Below, in pieces: positions 45,837 to 55,824 of a stretch of 64,000 bases of DNA. Below the pieces are notes generated by a model, which saw only the letters and a list, made by a program, of their open reading frames with translations, did not search any database and had not been told where the DNA came from. The position numbers were made by a program, and so were the translations under genes. This DNA is from Conchocele bisecta (Eukaryota; Mollusca; Bivalvia; Lucinida; Thyasiridae), in assembly GCA_029237695.1 (NCBI GenBank), contig CM055268.1:53405131-53469130 (forward strand). The letters run 5' to 3'. Positions within the stretch are counted from its first letter, which is position 1. The number at the start of each line of letters is the position of its first letter.

Positions 45837-47094
45837 TCCTTGCATTCTTGCCTCTACGCAGTGTTCTGTGTGTGTTGTGCGGTGTAGTCCGGGGACGGAG
45901 ATGACGTAGTTACATTCTGTTAGAGAAAAGACAGTTCGCATGTGTCTCAGAACATTCAGTATTTTTTTTTGTTCATATTTTAATTTCAAAGTAAAACATT
46001 TAATGGAGATCAAGGTACATTCTCACCCGCCTGTATACGGATAGCAGGAGCCAGGCCCGAGTAACCATTCAGCGTTTAGTTAACTTTTCAATGAAGTTTT
46101 CATATTACCAGTGCTAAACATGAATGGATACGTTGGACACTACCTCAGCATTCGGTCTGGCGGTGTTGAGCTTGCATATGTCTTCAATTTCTCTTATAAA
46201 TACCAATGTTGCGCACCATGATAAAGCGGTCTGCGTTTTAGCTAAGTCCCTTTTGATCGGTACTGTCCAGCGTAAGTGAGACGTTCAAACACCACATACG
46301 CTTCCATCATGGTGTAACGCATTCATTTTCATATACACATTTTTTTTTTGGTTTGTTCATACAATGTTACCTTATTTCACCAACTTGTTCCTTAGCCATA
46401 TTGTAAAACTGATCTTCTGCAGGAGAAGAATTCATATAAGTGTAAAAGCTTGTTTTCTAATCCTGTTCTCAATTGTATGTATATATATATCACTTGCCAC
46501 AACTTGAAATAAATATTGTTTAAACTAAAGGGGTTAGGGGAAGAAGGGGGCTGATTATAGACTTAGCCCCCTTTTTCCAATGACCTCTTCAATAATGAAC
46601 TATTAGTCAATATAAGGTTTGACCATGTCCAGCCGTGGGTAAACGTTTGCCGTGGCACGAGAGAACCCCAAGGCCGTAGACCATGGGTTCAAACAGGTCC
46701 CGAGGCTGTTTGAACCCCAAGGATGTTGGCCGCGAGTTCAAAAGGTTACAGAGTGCCACAGCAAATGTTTGCTCACTGCTGGACATGGTCGAACGTTATT
46801 GTTAATTTCTGTTGGAAATATCATGCAATTTGAGCATGTATGCAGTACTTTCGCTATTCTTCTCTATTCAAACAGCTGATTTACACATACATATTCCGGG
46901 GCCACAGTACACAGTGATGCAGCTGCGCCAATTTCAATGCGACCATTGTGAACTGGTCTGGTGACGTCTAGTTCTAGTAACGTCATGAGACACCTGAAGT
47001 TAGACGAACTATATTTGGTCGGAAGATTACACACCGGAAGTGTGTAATCAAGTGTCTCTCCATGTGCAAATCACAGGTGGCCCCCGGCTAAAAA
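45837..47094. other. Intron 3 stretch; one foldback element at 46621-46790
   Basis: 46621-46790: GACCATGTCCAGC..GTTTGCCGTGGCAC at the left and GTGCCACAGCAAATGTTTGC..GCTGGACATGGTC at the right, with GGTTCAAACAG / CTGTTTGAACC inside: an imperfect palindromic MITE. 45837-46620 and 46791-47094 show no repeat copy or coding evidence. Confidence 0.5.
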
Positions 47095-47373
47095 ATGTCT
47101 CTGGAAAAAGAAGCAAATGGAGCGAGTTTAGACGACACACAGAATTATAGTACAGATGATACACATGATACAGATATTGAGAAATTATTAGACAGGGTAA
47201 ATCGGCTTGAAATTGCATTAGATAGTGAAAGATTTGATTGATCGCTCGAGAATCATCACTTTCGATTTGGGAACGCGCCATTTGAGCCAAACGCGCCGCA
47301 GTCATGCGGAAATATTCCTACGCCACATCCGGCCAATATAGGAACAACAACAACACAATCTAACTTGCCATAC
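47095..47373 (+). pseudogene. Coding-like remnant of unknown family
   Basis: From ATG at 47095 the frame reads MSLEKEANGASLDDTQN.., then DIEKLLDRVNRLEIALDSE, a short acidic/coiled-coil-like stretch, a TGA at 47239-47241, and continues open and rich in Pro, Asn and Thr (NAPQSCGNIPTPHPANIG) until a family B MITE cuts it at 47374. After the MITE (from 47685) there is further open sequence (ANKDYFGPASGAEYGTCIT). The style suggests the N-terminus of a retroelement gag-like or processed gene; no family recognised. Confidence 0.3.
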
Positions 47374-47684
47374 CAGTAGCCTATTTCATCAACATTGCAA
47401 AGTATACTTTACTAGCAAAGTATACTTTGAGGGAGTAATCATTTATTTTTCCTGAAATGCATTATTTCATATAGAACTAACAAATGCATATAGTTCATGA
47501 TTAAAAGTATGCAGAATTATTATACTGAATTTATTACATTATCACAGCCATTAAATGGCTGTGATAATGTAATAAATTCAGTATAATAAAAATTAATAAA
47601 TTTAAAAAAAAATTGAAAATTTCTCCCTCAAAGTATACTTTGCTACTAAAGTATACTTTGCAATGTTGATGAAATAGGCGACAG
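47374..47684. mobile_element. MITE family B full copy
   Basis: CAGTAGCCTATTTCATC to GATGAAATAGGCGACAG; AAAGTATACTT blocks at both ends; the central TTATCACAGCC palindrome intact. Confidence 0.8.
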
Positions 47685-47879
47685 GCCAACAAAGATTACT
47701 TCGGTCCTGCTAGTGGAGCAGAATACGGCACATGCATTACGTAGGTGTTGGCTTGGCCCCGGAATGAGCATTTGTACAAGCCATGGTCAAACAGCACGCG
47801 CTGTACATTTGAACACGGCTGTGAGCAGTGTCAAACAATGGCAGTCATGTAACAATATGTATTCGGCCAATGCAAGACT

Positions 47880-49112
47880 CATTATACCCCCGGCATACAA
47901 AGTATGTCTAGGTGTATATAGTTTTTAGCTCGACTATTGGAAGAATAGTTACAGCTTGTGTAGTCATCCCGGCGTCGGCGTCACCGTGACGCCTTGGTTA
48001 AGGTTTTTAGTCAAGCTTGTATATGGAATACTCCTGGCCCTACACCCACCGTACTTGGACAACTTCATCTCCTAGTGATGTACATCGACAACCATTGACC
48101 TATAGTTGACCTTGACCTACATTTAACCTTGAATTACTTAGTTAATTCCCTTGGTTAAGGTTTTTAGTCAACCATGGTTAAGGTTTTTAGTCAAGCTTGT
48201 ACATGGAATACTATTGTGCATACAGACACCATACTTGGACAACCTTTTCTCATAGGAATGTACATCAATAACTCCTGATCTATATTTGACCTTGACCTAC
48301 ATTTCCTCTTGAATTACTTAGTTAATTCCCCTTGGTTAAGGTTTTTAGTCAAGCTTGTAGATGCAATACTCCTGGCCCTACACCAACCATACTTGGACAA
48401 CTTCATATCCTAATGATGTACATCAACAACCCCTGACCTATATTTGACCTTGGCCTACATTTAACCTTGAATTACTTAGTTAATTCCCCTTGGTTAAGGG
48501 TTTTAGTCAACCTTGGTTAAGGTTTTTAGTCAAGCTTGTACATGGAATACTATTGTGCATACATACACCATACTTGGACAACCTTTTCTCATAGGGATGT
48601 ACATCAGTAACCCCTGATCTATATTTGACCTTGACCTACATTTCCTCTTTAATTACTGAGTCAAGCTTGTAGATGCAATACTCCTGGCCCTACACCAACC
48701 ATACTTGGACAACTTCATATCCTAATGATGTACATCAACAACCCCTGACCTATATTTGACCTTGACCTACATTTAACCTTGAATTACTTACTTAATTTCC
48801 CTTAAGGTTTTTAGTCAACCTTGGTTAAGGTTTTATGCAGGCCGCGGCCACCTTGTTTGTCAAGCTATGTGTACATCGACAACCCTCGTAGTCGAGCTAT
48901 GCTGTTCTCCTACAGCTCTTGTTGTATTTCTGTTCATTCGCGTTAAAGTTTTTGGGTACCCATTATCTCTGGAACTGTAAGTCGGATTGACTTGAAACCC
49001 ATTATATAGCCCACCCATGCAGCTTTCATGCCCAACGTCATGGCCAAATGACTTAGAAAAATATTTGTTGGTCGTACCAGGCTGCGGCTGCCTGCCCCTG
49101 CTCACTAGTTAC
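47880..49112 (+). mobile_element. Family H4 element with nested H3 (47937-48923)
   Basis: H4 head TTATACCCCCGGCATACAAA runs to AGTTTTT at 47936; H4 resumes at 48924 with TTCGCGTTAAAGTTTTTGGG and GTACCCATTATCTCTGGA, ending in CCTGCTCACTAGTT. The nested H3 has head AGCTCGACTA, five or six tandem units, inverted TAGTCGAGCT (exact complement) at about 48890-48899, hairpin GCTGT-TCTCCT-ACAGC and terminus TCTTGTT. Confidence 0.72.
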
Positions 49113-49862
49113 CTGTAGCCGATTTCACCATTATTATAGGAATGAATGGCTTTTTTTGTGGAATTTATCAGGGTATAAACTTGGAAAAGTCGCGGGAATA
49201 CTGGACGAAGCGATAAAAAATTACAATTTTCGAAAAAAAATCCAAAAAAAAAAAGAATGTTTTTTTTTGTTTTTTTTTTCGAAAATTGTAATTTTTGTTA
49301 AGGCCTCGTCCAGTATTCCCGCGACTTTTCCACGTTTATATCCCCGATAAATTCAACAAAAAGGCCATTAATTCCTTATAAATCCAGCATTTGAAATAAA
49401 TTCATCAAGAAAATGTGTTTATTTTCCGTTTTCTTAAGAATTATTTTAACTGCGCCTCACAGTTACGGAAAGTAGTTCGCCGTGGGAGTTTACTGGGATA
49501 TAAATTTTGGACAGAGACTTGCTACGGACCAATCAAATGTTAGGGAATTGTGTAAATATTTTTGTGCTGGAATTATTGCTAAGTATACTTATCTTGCTAA
49601 GTACACTTTGTTGGAGAAATTTTCAATTTAAGGATACATTTATTAATGTTTATTATACCAAGTTTATACATTATCACTGCCATTTTGTCTGTGATAATGT
49701 AATAAATTCAGTATAATAATTCTGCATACTTTTAATCATCAAATATATGCAGTTGTTTGTTCTATATGAAATAATGCATATCGTGAAAAATAAATGATTG
49801 CTCCCTTAAAGTATACATTTCTAGATAAGTATGTTTAGCAATTTTGGTGAAATCGGCTACTG
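49113..49862. mobile_element. MITE family B split by MITE family C, abutting exon 4
   Basis: CTGTAGCCGATTTCACCA starts family B; family C occupies about 49131-49577 (TTATAGGAATGAATGG to GCTGGAATTAT); family B resumes at GCTAAGTATACTTATC and ends GTGAAATCGGCTACTG. The family C apex holds an extra inverted block, AATTACAATTTTCGAAAAAA and complement. Its end is 22 bases before the exon 4 start. Confidence 0.78.
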
Positions 49863-49884
49863 ATAAATTGATGGTTTGTTGCAG

Positions 49885-50060
49885 GAGAACCCCGTTGCTA
49901 ACGGCATCATGGACCAATTGCTACGACCAATCGCTGCAGGGCTGTGTTTGGAACCAGTCTACTAGCTTGAACCACTATATTGATGTGCTGCTCACTGTAA
50001 ACCAAACACTGTGTGGCAAGTCCAGGACATTTCAGTCTCGAGTCGACCCTTTCGAAAATG
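49885..50060 (+). CDS. Receptor exon 4: second half of FnIII/D2
   Basis: 176 bases between TTTGTTGCAG and donor GTGGGTGA; enters in phase 2 (TG|G gives Trp169) and leaves in phase 1. It encodes residues 170-227. Cys181 and Cys189 followed by Trp191 match the second disulfide and its C-x-W. The stretch YIDVLLTVNQTLCGKS followed by VDPFEN resembles the strand F-G region ('Y..V.A.N..G...S...FDP') just before the D2-D3 hinge of gp130-type receptors. NQS and NQT sequons are present. The right end of a MITE (49862) lies 22 bases before the exon, so the branch-point/pyrimidine region of this acceptor is partly transposon-derived. Confidence 0.8.
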
Positions 50061-50264
50061 GTGGGTGATGCTTTTTAACATGCCCTCTTGCAGTTGGAGT
50101 GATATAGTCGTCGCATTTAATGTGCATCCGACATTTGCATTAATGTTTTTAAGTACCAATACAGTATCATACAGTGTAGCTGTACTGATCACCAAACATG
50201 TTTGCTGTTGTACTTTCATTTTCATATGTATTACAATAGTATGTAGTGTATTATACTTTTTAAT
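50061..50264. other. Start of intron 4, nothing recognised
   Basis: AT-rich, no repeat family seen; open frames here are extensions of exon 4 past its donor or lie on the other strand. Confidence 0.45.
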
Positions 50265-52220
50265 ACCCAGTGTTCTACTGTGAAAGGCCATTTTATGTGC
50301 GTCCGTACCTCTGTCCGTCACTAAACTTAAATCAGAGAAATATGTTATAATTTCTTCATCTAAAATGCTTAATATTTCACACATGCATTCCTGTAAGGCT
50401 CTACTGCCATGCTGTGCCAAATCCACGACCATCCAACCTCCGCTGATCCCAAGGTCAAGGTCAAATACTTACAAAATCTTTACAAAACTTAACATCAGAG
50501 AAATGTGTTATAGCTTCTATTTCCTTCATCTAAAATGCTTAATATCTCACTCGTGCATTCCTCTAAGGTTGTACTATCATGCTGTGACAAATCTACGACC
50601 GTCCAGCCCCCGCTGATCCCAAGATCAAGGTCAAATACTTAGTTTCTTTACAAATCTTCACATCAGAGAAATATGTTATAACTTCTATTTCTTTAATCGA
50701 AAATTCTCAATATTTCATGCATGCATTTCTCTACGGCTCTACTATCATGCTGTGACAAATCCCCTGTGATCTCGAGGTCAAGGTCACATACTTAGTCTCT
50801 TTACAAAACTTAACATCAGTGAAATCGGTTATAACTTTCTATTTCCTTGCTCGGATCTGCTTCACATTTCACACACGCATTGCTCCAATGGACCTCTACC
50901 ACCCTGTGACAAATTAACATTCGTGCCACCCCCGCTAAGCCCAGAGTCGAGGTCACAAGCTCACACACTTGGATTTTTTTTTACATATTTAGGTGTACCT
51001 GGGCATTCCGTAAGCCTCGCTTACTGACCAATCTAGTTTCATTCTATAGCCCACCCATGCGGTCCCCATGGTCAAGGTCAAATTACAGAAACTTTTGTTA
51101 ATTATAGCCCCCGCAACGAGTTGTGGGGTATACTGGAGTCAGGTTGTACGTGTGTCTGTCCATCAGAGAAATATGTTATAACTTCTATTTCCTTCGTCGT
51201 AAATTCTCACCCATGCGTTTCTCTAAGGCTCTACTATCATGCTGTGACAAATCCACGACCATCCAACCCCTGCTGATCCCAAGGTCAAGGTCACGTACTT
51301 AGTCTCTTTACAAAACTTAACATCGGAAAAATATGTTACAACTCTTATTTCCTTCATCAAACATTCTTAATATTTCACGCATGCATTCATCTAAGGTTCT
51401 GCTAAAATGCTATCATGACGAATCCACGACCGTTCAACCCCCGCTGATCCCAAGGTCAAGGTCACTTAGTTTCTTTACAAAACTTAACATCGGAGAAATA
51501 TGCTATAACTTCTATTTCCTTCCTAGAAAATTCTTAATATTTCACACATGCATTCCTGTAAGGTTCTACTACCATGCTGTGGCAAATCCACGACAGTCCA
51601 ACCCCTGCTGATCTCAAGGTCAAGGTCACATATATAGTCGTCTCTTCGCAAAATTTAACATTGGAGAAATCTGTTATAATTTCTGTTTCGTTCATCGAAA
51701 ATTGTCCATATTTTCACGCATGCATTCCTCTAAGGGTCTACTATCATGATGTGTCAAATCCACAACTGTCAAACCCCCGCCGATCCCAAGGTCAAGTCAC
51801 ATATTTAGAGTGTTCCACAATAAACCACAGTTATACTTTTTGCCAAAAAAACCCACAACACATTAACATTGTGGCATCTGGTTGTCCGTCTGTCCGTGCA
51901 TACTTTGTCTCTTTACAAAACTTAACATTGGAGAAATCGGTTATAACTTCTATTTCTTTCTTCGAAAAATTCTTAATATTTCATGCATGCATTCCTCTAA
52001 GGCTCTACTATCATGCTGTAACAAATCCACGACCGTTAAAACACCGCTGATCCCAAGGTAAAGGTCAATACTTTGTCTTTTTACAAAACTTAACATCAGA
52101 GAAAAATGTCATAATTCTATCATGCTGTACCAAATCCACGATCATCCAACCCCCGCTAATTCCAAGGTGAAGGTCACATACTTTGTCTCTTTACAAAACT
52201 TAACATCAGAGAAATATGTT
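50265..52220 (+). repeat. Helentron-like tandem block, ~150-170-bp units
   Basis: Twelve or so units with 'AAACTTAACATCAGAGAAAT', 'TTATAACTTCTATTTCCTTC', 'CTACTATCATGCTGTGACAA' and 'GATCCCAAGGTCAAGGTCA'. Interruptions at 50985-51170 and 51800-51900 contain 'CCCACCCATGCGG', TATAGCCCCCGCAACGAG and GTCCGTCTGTCCGTG starts of other units. Open frames inside are repeats, not genes. Confidence 0.7.
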
Positions 52221-52580
52221 TTATCCCGTCAACACGGTGCGTATGTGCCGTGAAACACGGTGCCGTGAAACATTTTTGATATGCAGTCAATACTATTTTT
52301 TCATTTTACAGCCATTTGTAGGTGTTGACGGGATAAATAGAATAGTAGGTTAGTGCCGTGAATGGGAAAAAATATCTGGCGCGGCACAGAAACGGGATGT
52401 GCTCGGCAGAGCCTCGCCCATCCCGTTTCCTGAGCCTTGCCAGATATGTTTTCCCATTCAAGGCACTAACCTACCATTCTCTATCTATTTTCCTTATTTC
52501 TGAACCAAAGTATATGTTGTGACCACTCATTTGAACTGTCTCGGCGAGACGGTTCAAATGAGTGGTCACAACATATACTT
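52221..52580. repeat. Three consecutive foldbacks
   Basis: 52221-52336: TTATCCCGTCAACAC against GTGTTGACGGGATAA. 52338-52482: AGAATAGTAGGTTAGTGCCG with complement, apex of GGGATG..CATCCC blocks. 52508-52580: AGTATATGTTGTGACCACTC with complement, apex GTCTCGGCGAGAC; this last one is nearly perfect and splits a further copy of the 'CTTGCC..TTTTCCCATTCACGGCACTAACC' arm at 52608-52650. Confidence 0.7.
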
Positions 52581-52884
52581 CTGATGAGAAATAAAGAAAC
52601 TCTTGAGCCTTGCCGGATACTTTTCCCATTCACGGCACTAACCTACTATTCTCTATATAACTTCTATTTCCTTCATCGAAAATTCTTAATACTTACTTAC
52701 TTCCTGAAATTTGTGTTAAGGTTTTTTGTAAAATCTGCGTTAAGTTTTTTAAGTTCCCAATGTCTCCACAAGTCCAATTTACTTGAAACTTCACATACCT
52801 CTTTATCATAAATCCAGACATTCATTCTAAGCCACCCATTTGGCCTGCATGCCCAAGGTCAAGGTCAAATTATTTGTTTTAAAG

Positions 52885-54991
52885 TTTTTATGCCCCCTGT
52901 CTCAGTTGAGCCGGATGCATATTGTGATTGGACTGTGTGGACGTCTGTCTGTCCGTGTGTCCGGCACATTAAGAAGTTCGCCAGAGTTTCTCAATTCTGT
53001 CATAATTTCTCTATCCCTTGAATTATTTCCGGACAGCATCATTGTGGACAAATGCCACACATCCATACTGCCCTTAATATGACCTTGACCTTTTGACCAT
53101 CACAATTTTTAAATTTTTCACACAAAGAAGTTCGCCGGAGTTTCTCATTTCTGTCATAACTTCTATATCCCTTGAAGGATTACTTAAATATTTCAACACA
53201 GCATCCTCGTGGACAAATGCCACACATCCAGGCTGCCTTTAATATGACCGTGATCTTTTGACCTTCACAACTTTTAAGTTTTTCTCACATTAAGAGTTTC
53301 TCAATTCTGTTATAACTTCTATTTTCCTTGATCGATTCCTTTAATAGTTCAATACATTATACTTGTGGACAAATGCCACACATGCATGCTGTCTGGAAAT
53401 AATTTCATTCACACCACGAGATGAACATGCAAATATGAATTTTCTATTTATTATATATCGATGGTCTAGTAACAGAAGGTCGTAGCTGCTATGCTAAAGC
53501 ATAGCACTTACGACCTTGTGTTACTATCCCGCCAAGCAAATCAGTCAGTTTCTTAGGCTGGGACATGTGTATTAGCCTACGTTAGCTTGGCAAAACTGCC
53601 AAAACTGCAATGTCACGGTGCGATATCAGTACTTAGGGTATCTATATTCATACGCGCACCGCGTATGAATATAGATAACCTAAGTACTGATATCCCACCG
53701 TGACATTGCAGTTTTGGTAGGTGCGCATATGAATATAGATACCGTAAGTACTGATATCCCACCAGGAATTGTTTATTTTCATTGATGAGAACGTATGACT
53801 TTTCATTACATCATTTGGAACACACTCATGACGCCATTAACATGACCTTGACCTTTTTTTTCACATTTTTGCGGCAACACTTAGCCAGTTTTTTTTGCGT
53901 CAAAAAGTTTGTACAAGCTTCTTCATCATGGTATAATATTAATATTACTTGACGGATTACTTCAATATTTGGTCACTTGATATATGCGAGCATTTGGAAC
54001 AAACATATGCTGCGATTAACATGACTGTGACCTTTTTTACATTAGCATTTTATCGGAAACACTTTTTTGTGTCACAAGTTTGTACAAGTTAATTCATCAT
54101 GGTATAACTTTAATATTGCTTGACGGATTGCTCCAATATTTGGTTACTTGATATATGTGAGCATTTGGAACACACTCGTGCCACCATTAACATGACCTTA
54201 ACCTTTTTTACCGTGACTTGTTTGCGGAAACACGTAGCCATTTTTTTGTGTCAAAAGGCTTGTACACATTTCTTCATCATTGTATAACATTAATGTTACT
54301 TGATGGATTGCTTCAATGTTTGGACACTTGATACATGTACGCATTTGGAACACACTTGTGCCATCATTAACATGGCCTTGACCTTTTTGACTTTCACATG
54401 GTTGTGGAGACACTTAGCCACAGCTCCAGATAAGCTGCGTGTTTGCTTAAATACCCAATTAAAATTGTCAAAAACCCAATTGAAATCAGAAGTAGTGAGT
54501 ATCAAAAAGCAATTACAATTTTATGGCACATTTATCATGCTGCAGAAAACAATAAACAGACCACAAATATAGCATATTTTTCTTATTTTCCATGAAAACA
54601 CATCTTGGTATTTCATTGGAATTGTCTCCAAGGAGACAATTCTAATGAAATGCCAAGACATGTTTTCATTTAGAAGCCAACTATTCAATAATTGCGGTCT
54701 GCTGATGTGTAAACAGTAGTGTGATTTTAATGTTCCCAATTAACATTTTGAAATACCCAATTGCTTCAGAAATGATGGAGTGACAATACTCAATTACAAA
54801 TTCCTTATCTGGAGCCCTGACTTAGCCATTTTTTTTATGTCAAAAACTTTCTTCAACCTTGACTGTTTTCGTGTTTTAAGCATGCACTTGTCTGACAGTT
54901 TTTGTGATACTTACTTTAGCACATGCCCATGCTCATGTTGTGGTCAAATGCCTCGGCAGGCACGACACCGCTTCCGTGGCGGATTTCTTGT
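52885..54991 (+). mobile_element. Helentron-like element with nested MITE A and two palindromes
   Basis: Head ATGCCCCCTGTCTCAGTTGA; tandem units ('AAGTTCGCCGGAGTTTCTCA', 'GGACAAATGCCACACATCC', later 'ACATGACCTTGACCTTTTT'); tail GCCTCGGCAGGCACGACACC, hairpin CCGC-TTCCGT-GGCGG, terminus TTCTTGTTT. 53466-53528 and 53599-53717 are near-perfect palindromes (TAGTAACA..GGTCGTAGC; CCAAAACTGCAATGTCACGG), the second followed by an extra partial arm to 53770. Confidence 0.62.
54421..54819. mobile_element. MITE family A, full copy with 9-bp target duplication
   Basis: CAGCTCCAGATAAG at the left and CTTATCTGGAGCCCTG at the right, flanked on both sides by ACTTAGCCA (54412-54420 and 54820-54828). The central ATTTCATT-GGAATTGTCTCC palindrome is intact. 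The CAG..CTG tips and an 8-9-base duplication suit hAT (8) or Mutator-like (9) elements. Confidence 0.85.
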
Positions 54992-55424
54992 TTACATTTA
55001 TGTGGCTATTTTAAACAAAAGAATAGCCACTTAACTATCCATTCGTAAGAATGCCCGTCCGGCCACACGATTAGAGTCTTAGGTGGTTGGAGGTGTGGCC
55101 GAAGACAAAATGAAACAAGGCAACTTATTCAGTAACTAACGAAGCCTATTATTGTGGTGGTCATTCTTTTGTTTGACAACAATGGATGTATCACCTAAAG
55201 GGTGTAACGTAGGGACATCCGTCTGTAAGATTTGCATTAAAGTTTTCGGGTACCCATAATCTCTGCAACCGTAATTCAGATTGACTTGAAACTTCATATA
55301 CTTTGTTATCATCTTTCATATTTTCATTCTATAGCTCACCCATGTGGCTTTCATGCAAAATATCATGGCCAAATATTTTTTGGGTAGGTATGTAATAAAT
55401 TATGTATTTCTGTCTCTTTTGCAG
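54992..55424. other. End of intron 4: repeat fragments
   Basis: 55150-55390 matches the H4/37000-type unit (GTTTGACAACAATGGATGTA, TTCGGGTACCCATAATCTCT, CTTGAAACTTCATATAC). 54992-55149 nothing recognised. Ends with the exon 5 acceptor tract. Confidence 0.5.
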
Positions 55425-55558
55425 TGAAGCCCGCTCCTGTGAGGTCTGTAAGTTCGTCAGTGTTGAACAGCACTTGTATCAACGTATCCTGGAGCCACGC
55501 AGTAGCCGCACATTTAAAGATATACAACGTTACCTTGTCATCAAGGTGGCAATACAAG
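55425..55558 (+). CDS. Receptor exon 5: first half of FnIII/D3
   Basis: 134 bases between CTGTCTCTTTTGCAG and donor GTAATT; enters in phase 1 (split codon Val228), leaves in phase 0. It encodes residues 228-272, opening VKPAPV, the hinge and first strand typical of the second FnIII domain (VKPxPP). Trp250 in INVSWS is the expected B-strand tryptophan, and NST and NVS are sequons. The exon stops before the part that would carry WSXWS. No continuation was recognised between here and 64000. If the donor were skipped the frame would run on to a TAG at 55630, giving a short secreted form, but nothing supports that use. Confidence 0.77.
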
Positions 55559-55604
55559 GTAATTCACCAGCCTTGGCCCAGTTACTCAAACCCTCTGTCA
55601 AACA

Positions 55605-55824
55605 GGGCCCGGTTGTTCAAAACATCAGTTAGCTTAACGGACTGTTAAATCCTTAACTGAATGGTTAAAATCTCTGTTATTGGTTGTTCAAAACATCAGT
55701 TAGCTTAACGGACTGTTAAATCCTTAACTGAATGGTTAAAATCTCTGTTAAACAGAGATTTTAACCATTCAGTTAAGGATTTAACAGTCCGTTAAGCTAA
55801 CGGATGTTTTGAACAACCGGGCCC
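55605..55824. mobile_element. Palindromic element (GGGCCCGGTTGTTCAAAAC), one arm duplicated
   Basis: Starts 46 bases after the exon 5 donor. GGGCCCGGTTGTTCAAAACA at the left, GTTTTGAACAACCGGGCCC at the right. The arm GGTTGTTCAAAACATCAGTT..AAATCTCTGTTA occurs twice on the left and once, inverted, on the right. Confidence 0.8.

Larger units (their letters stand above)
26312..55558 (+). other. Class I cytokine receptor gene, 5' part (five exons, incomplete at 3' end)
   Basis: Five exons on the plus strand join to one frame of 816 bases (272 codons) with no stop. Intron phases are 1, 1, 2 and 1, with phase 0 after exon 5, and every junction fits GT-AG. Domain order is signal peptide (about 1-23), Ig-like domain (32-126), first FnIII domain of a cytokine-receptor homology region (128-227), and start of the second FnIII domain (228-272). 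This is the D1-D2-D3 order of gp130, IL-6R and CNTFR; the invertebrate counterpart of known function is Domeless, the JAK/STAT receptor. It would sit in the plasma membrane and bind a helical cytokine. The WSXWS motif, membrane segment and tail are not in the window. Family assignment is from motif reading, not a search. Introns of 4.2, 3.0, 15.9 and 5.4 kb are almost wholly transposons. Confidence 0.82.

Noticed and set aside
51333..52050. Open frames of 92 and 158 codons
   Set aside because: They run through ~160-bp Helentron-like tandem units and contain the translated 'CCAAGGTCAAGGTCA' motif repeatedly.
55425..55632. Exon 5 continuing to the stop at 55630 as a terminal exon
   Set aside because: A consensus donor (AAG|GTAATT) closes it in the correct phase, and the FnIII domain would be cut in half.
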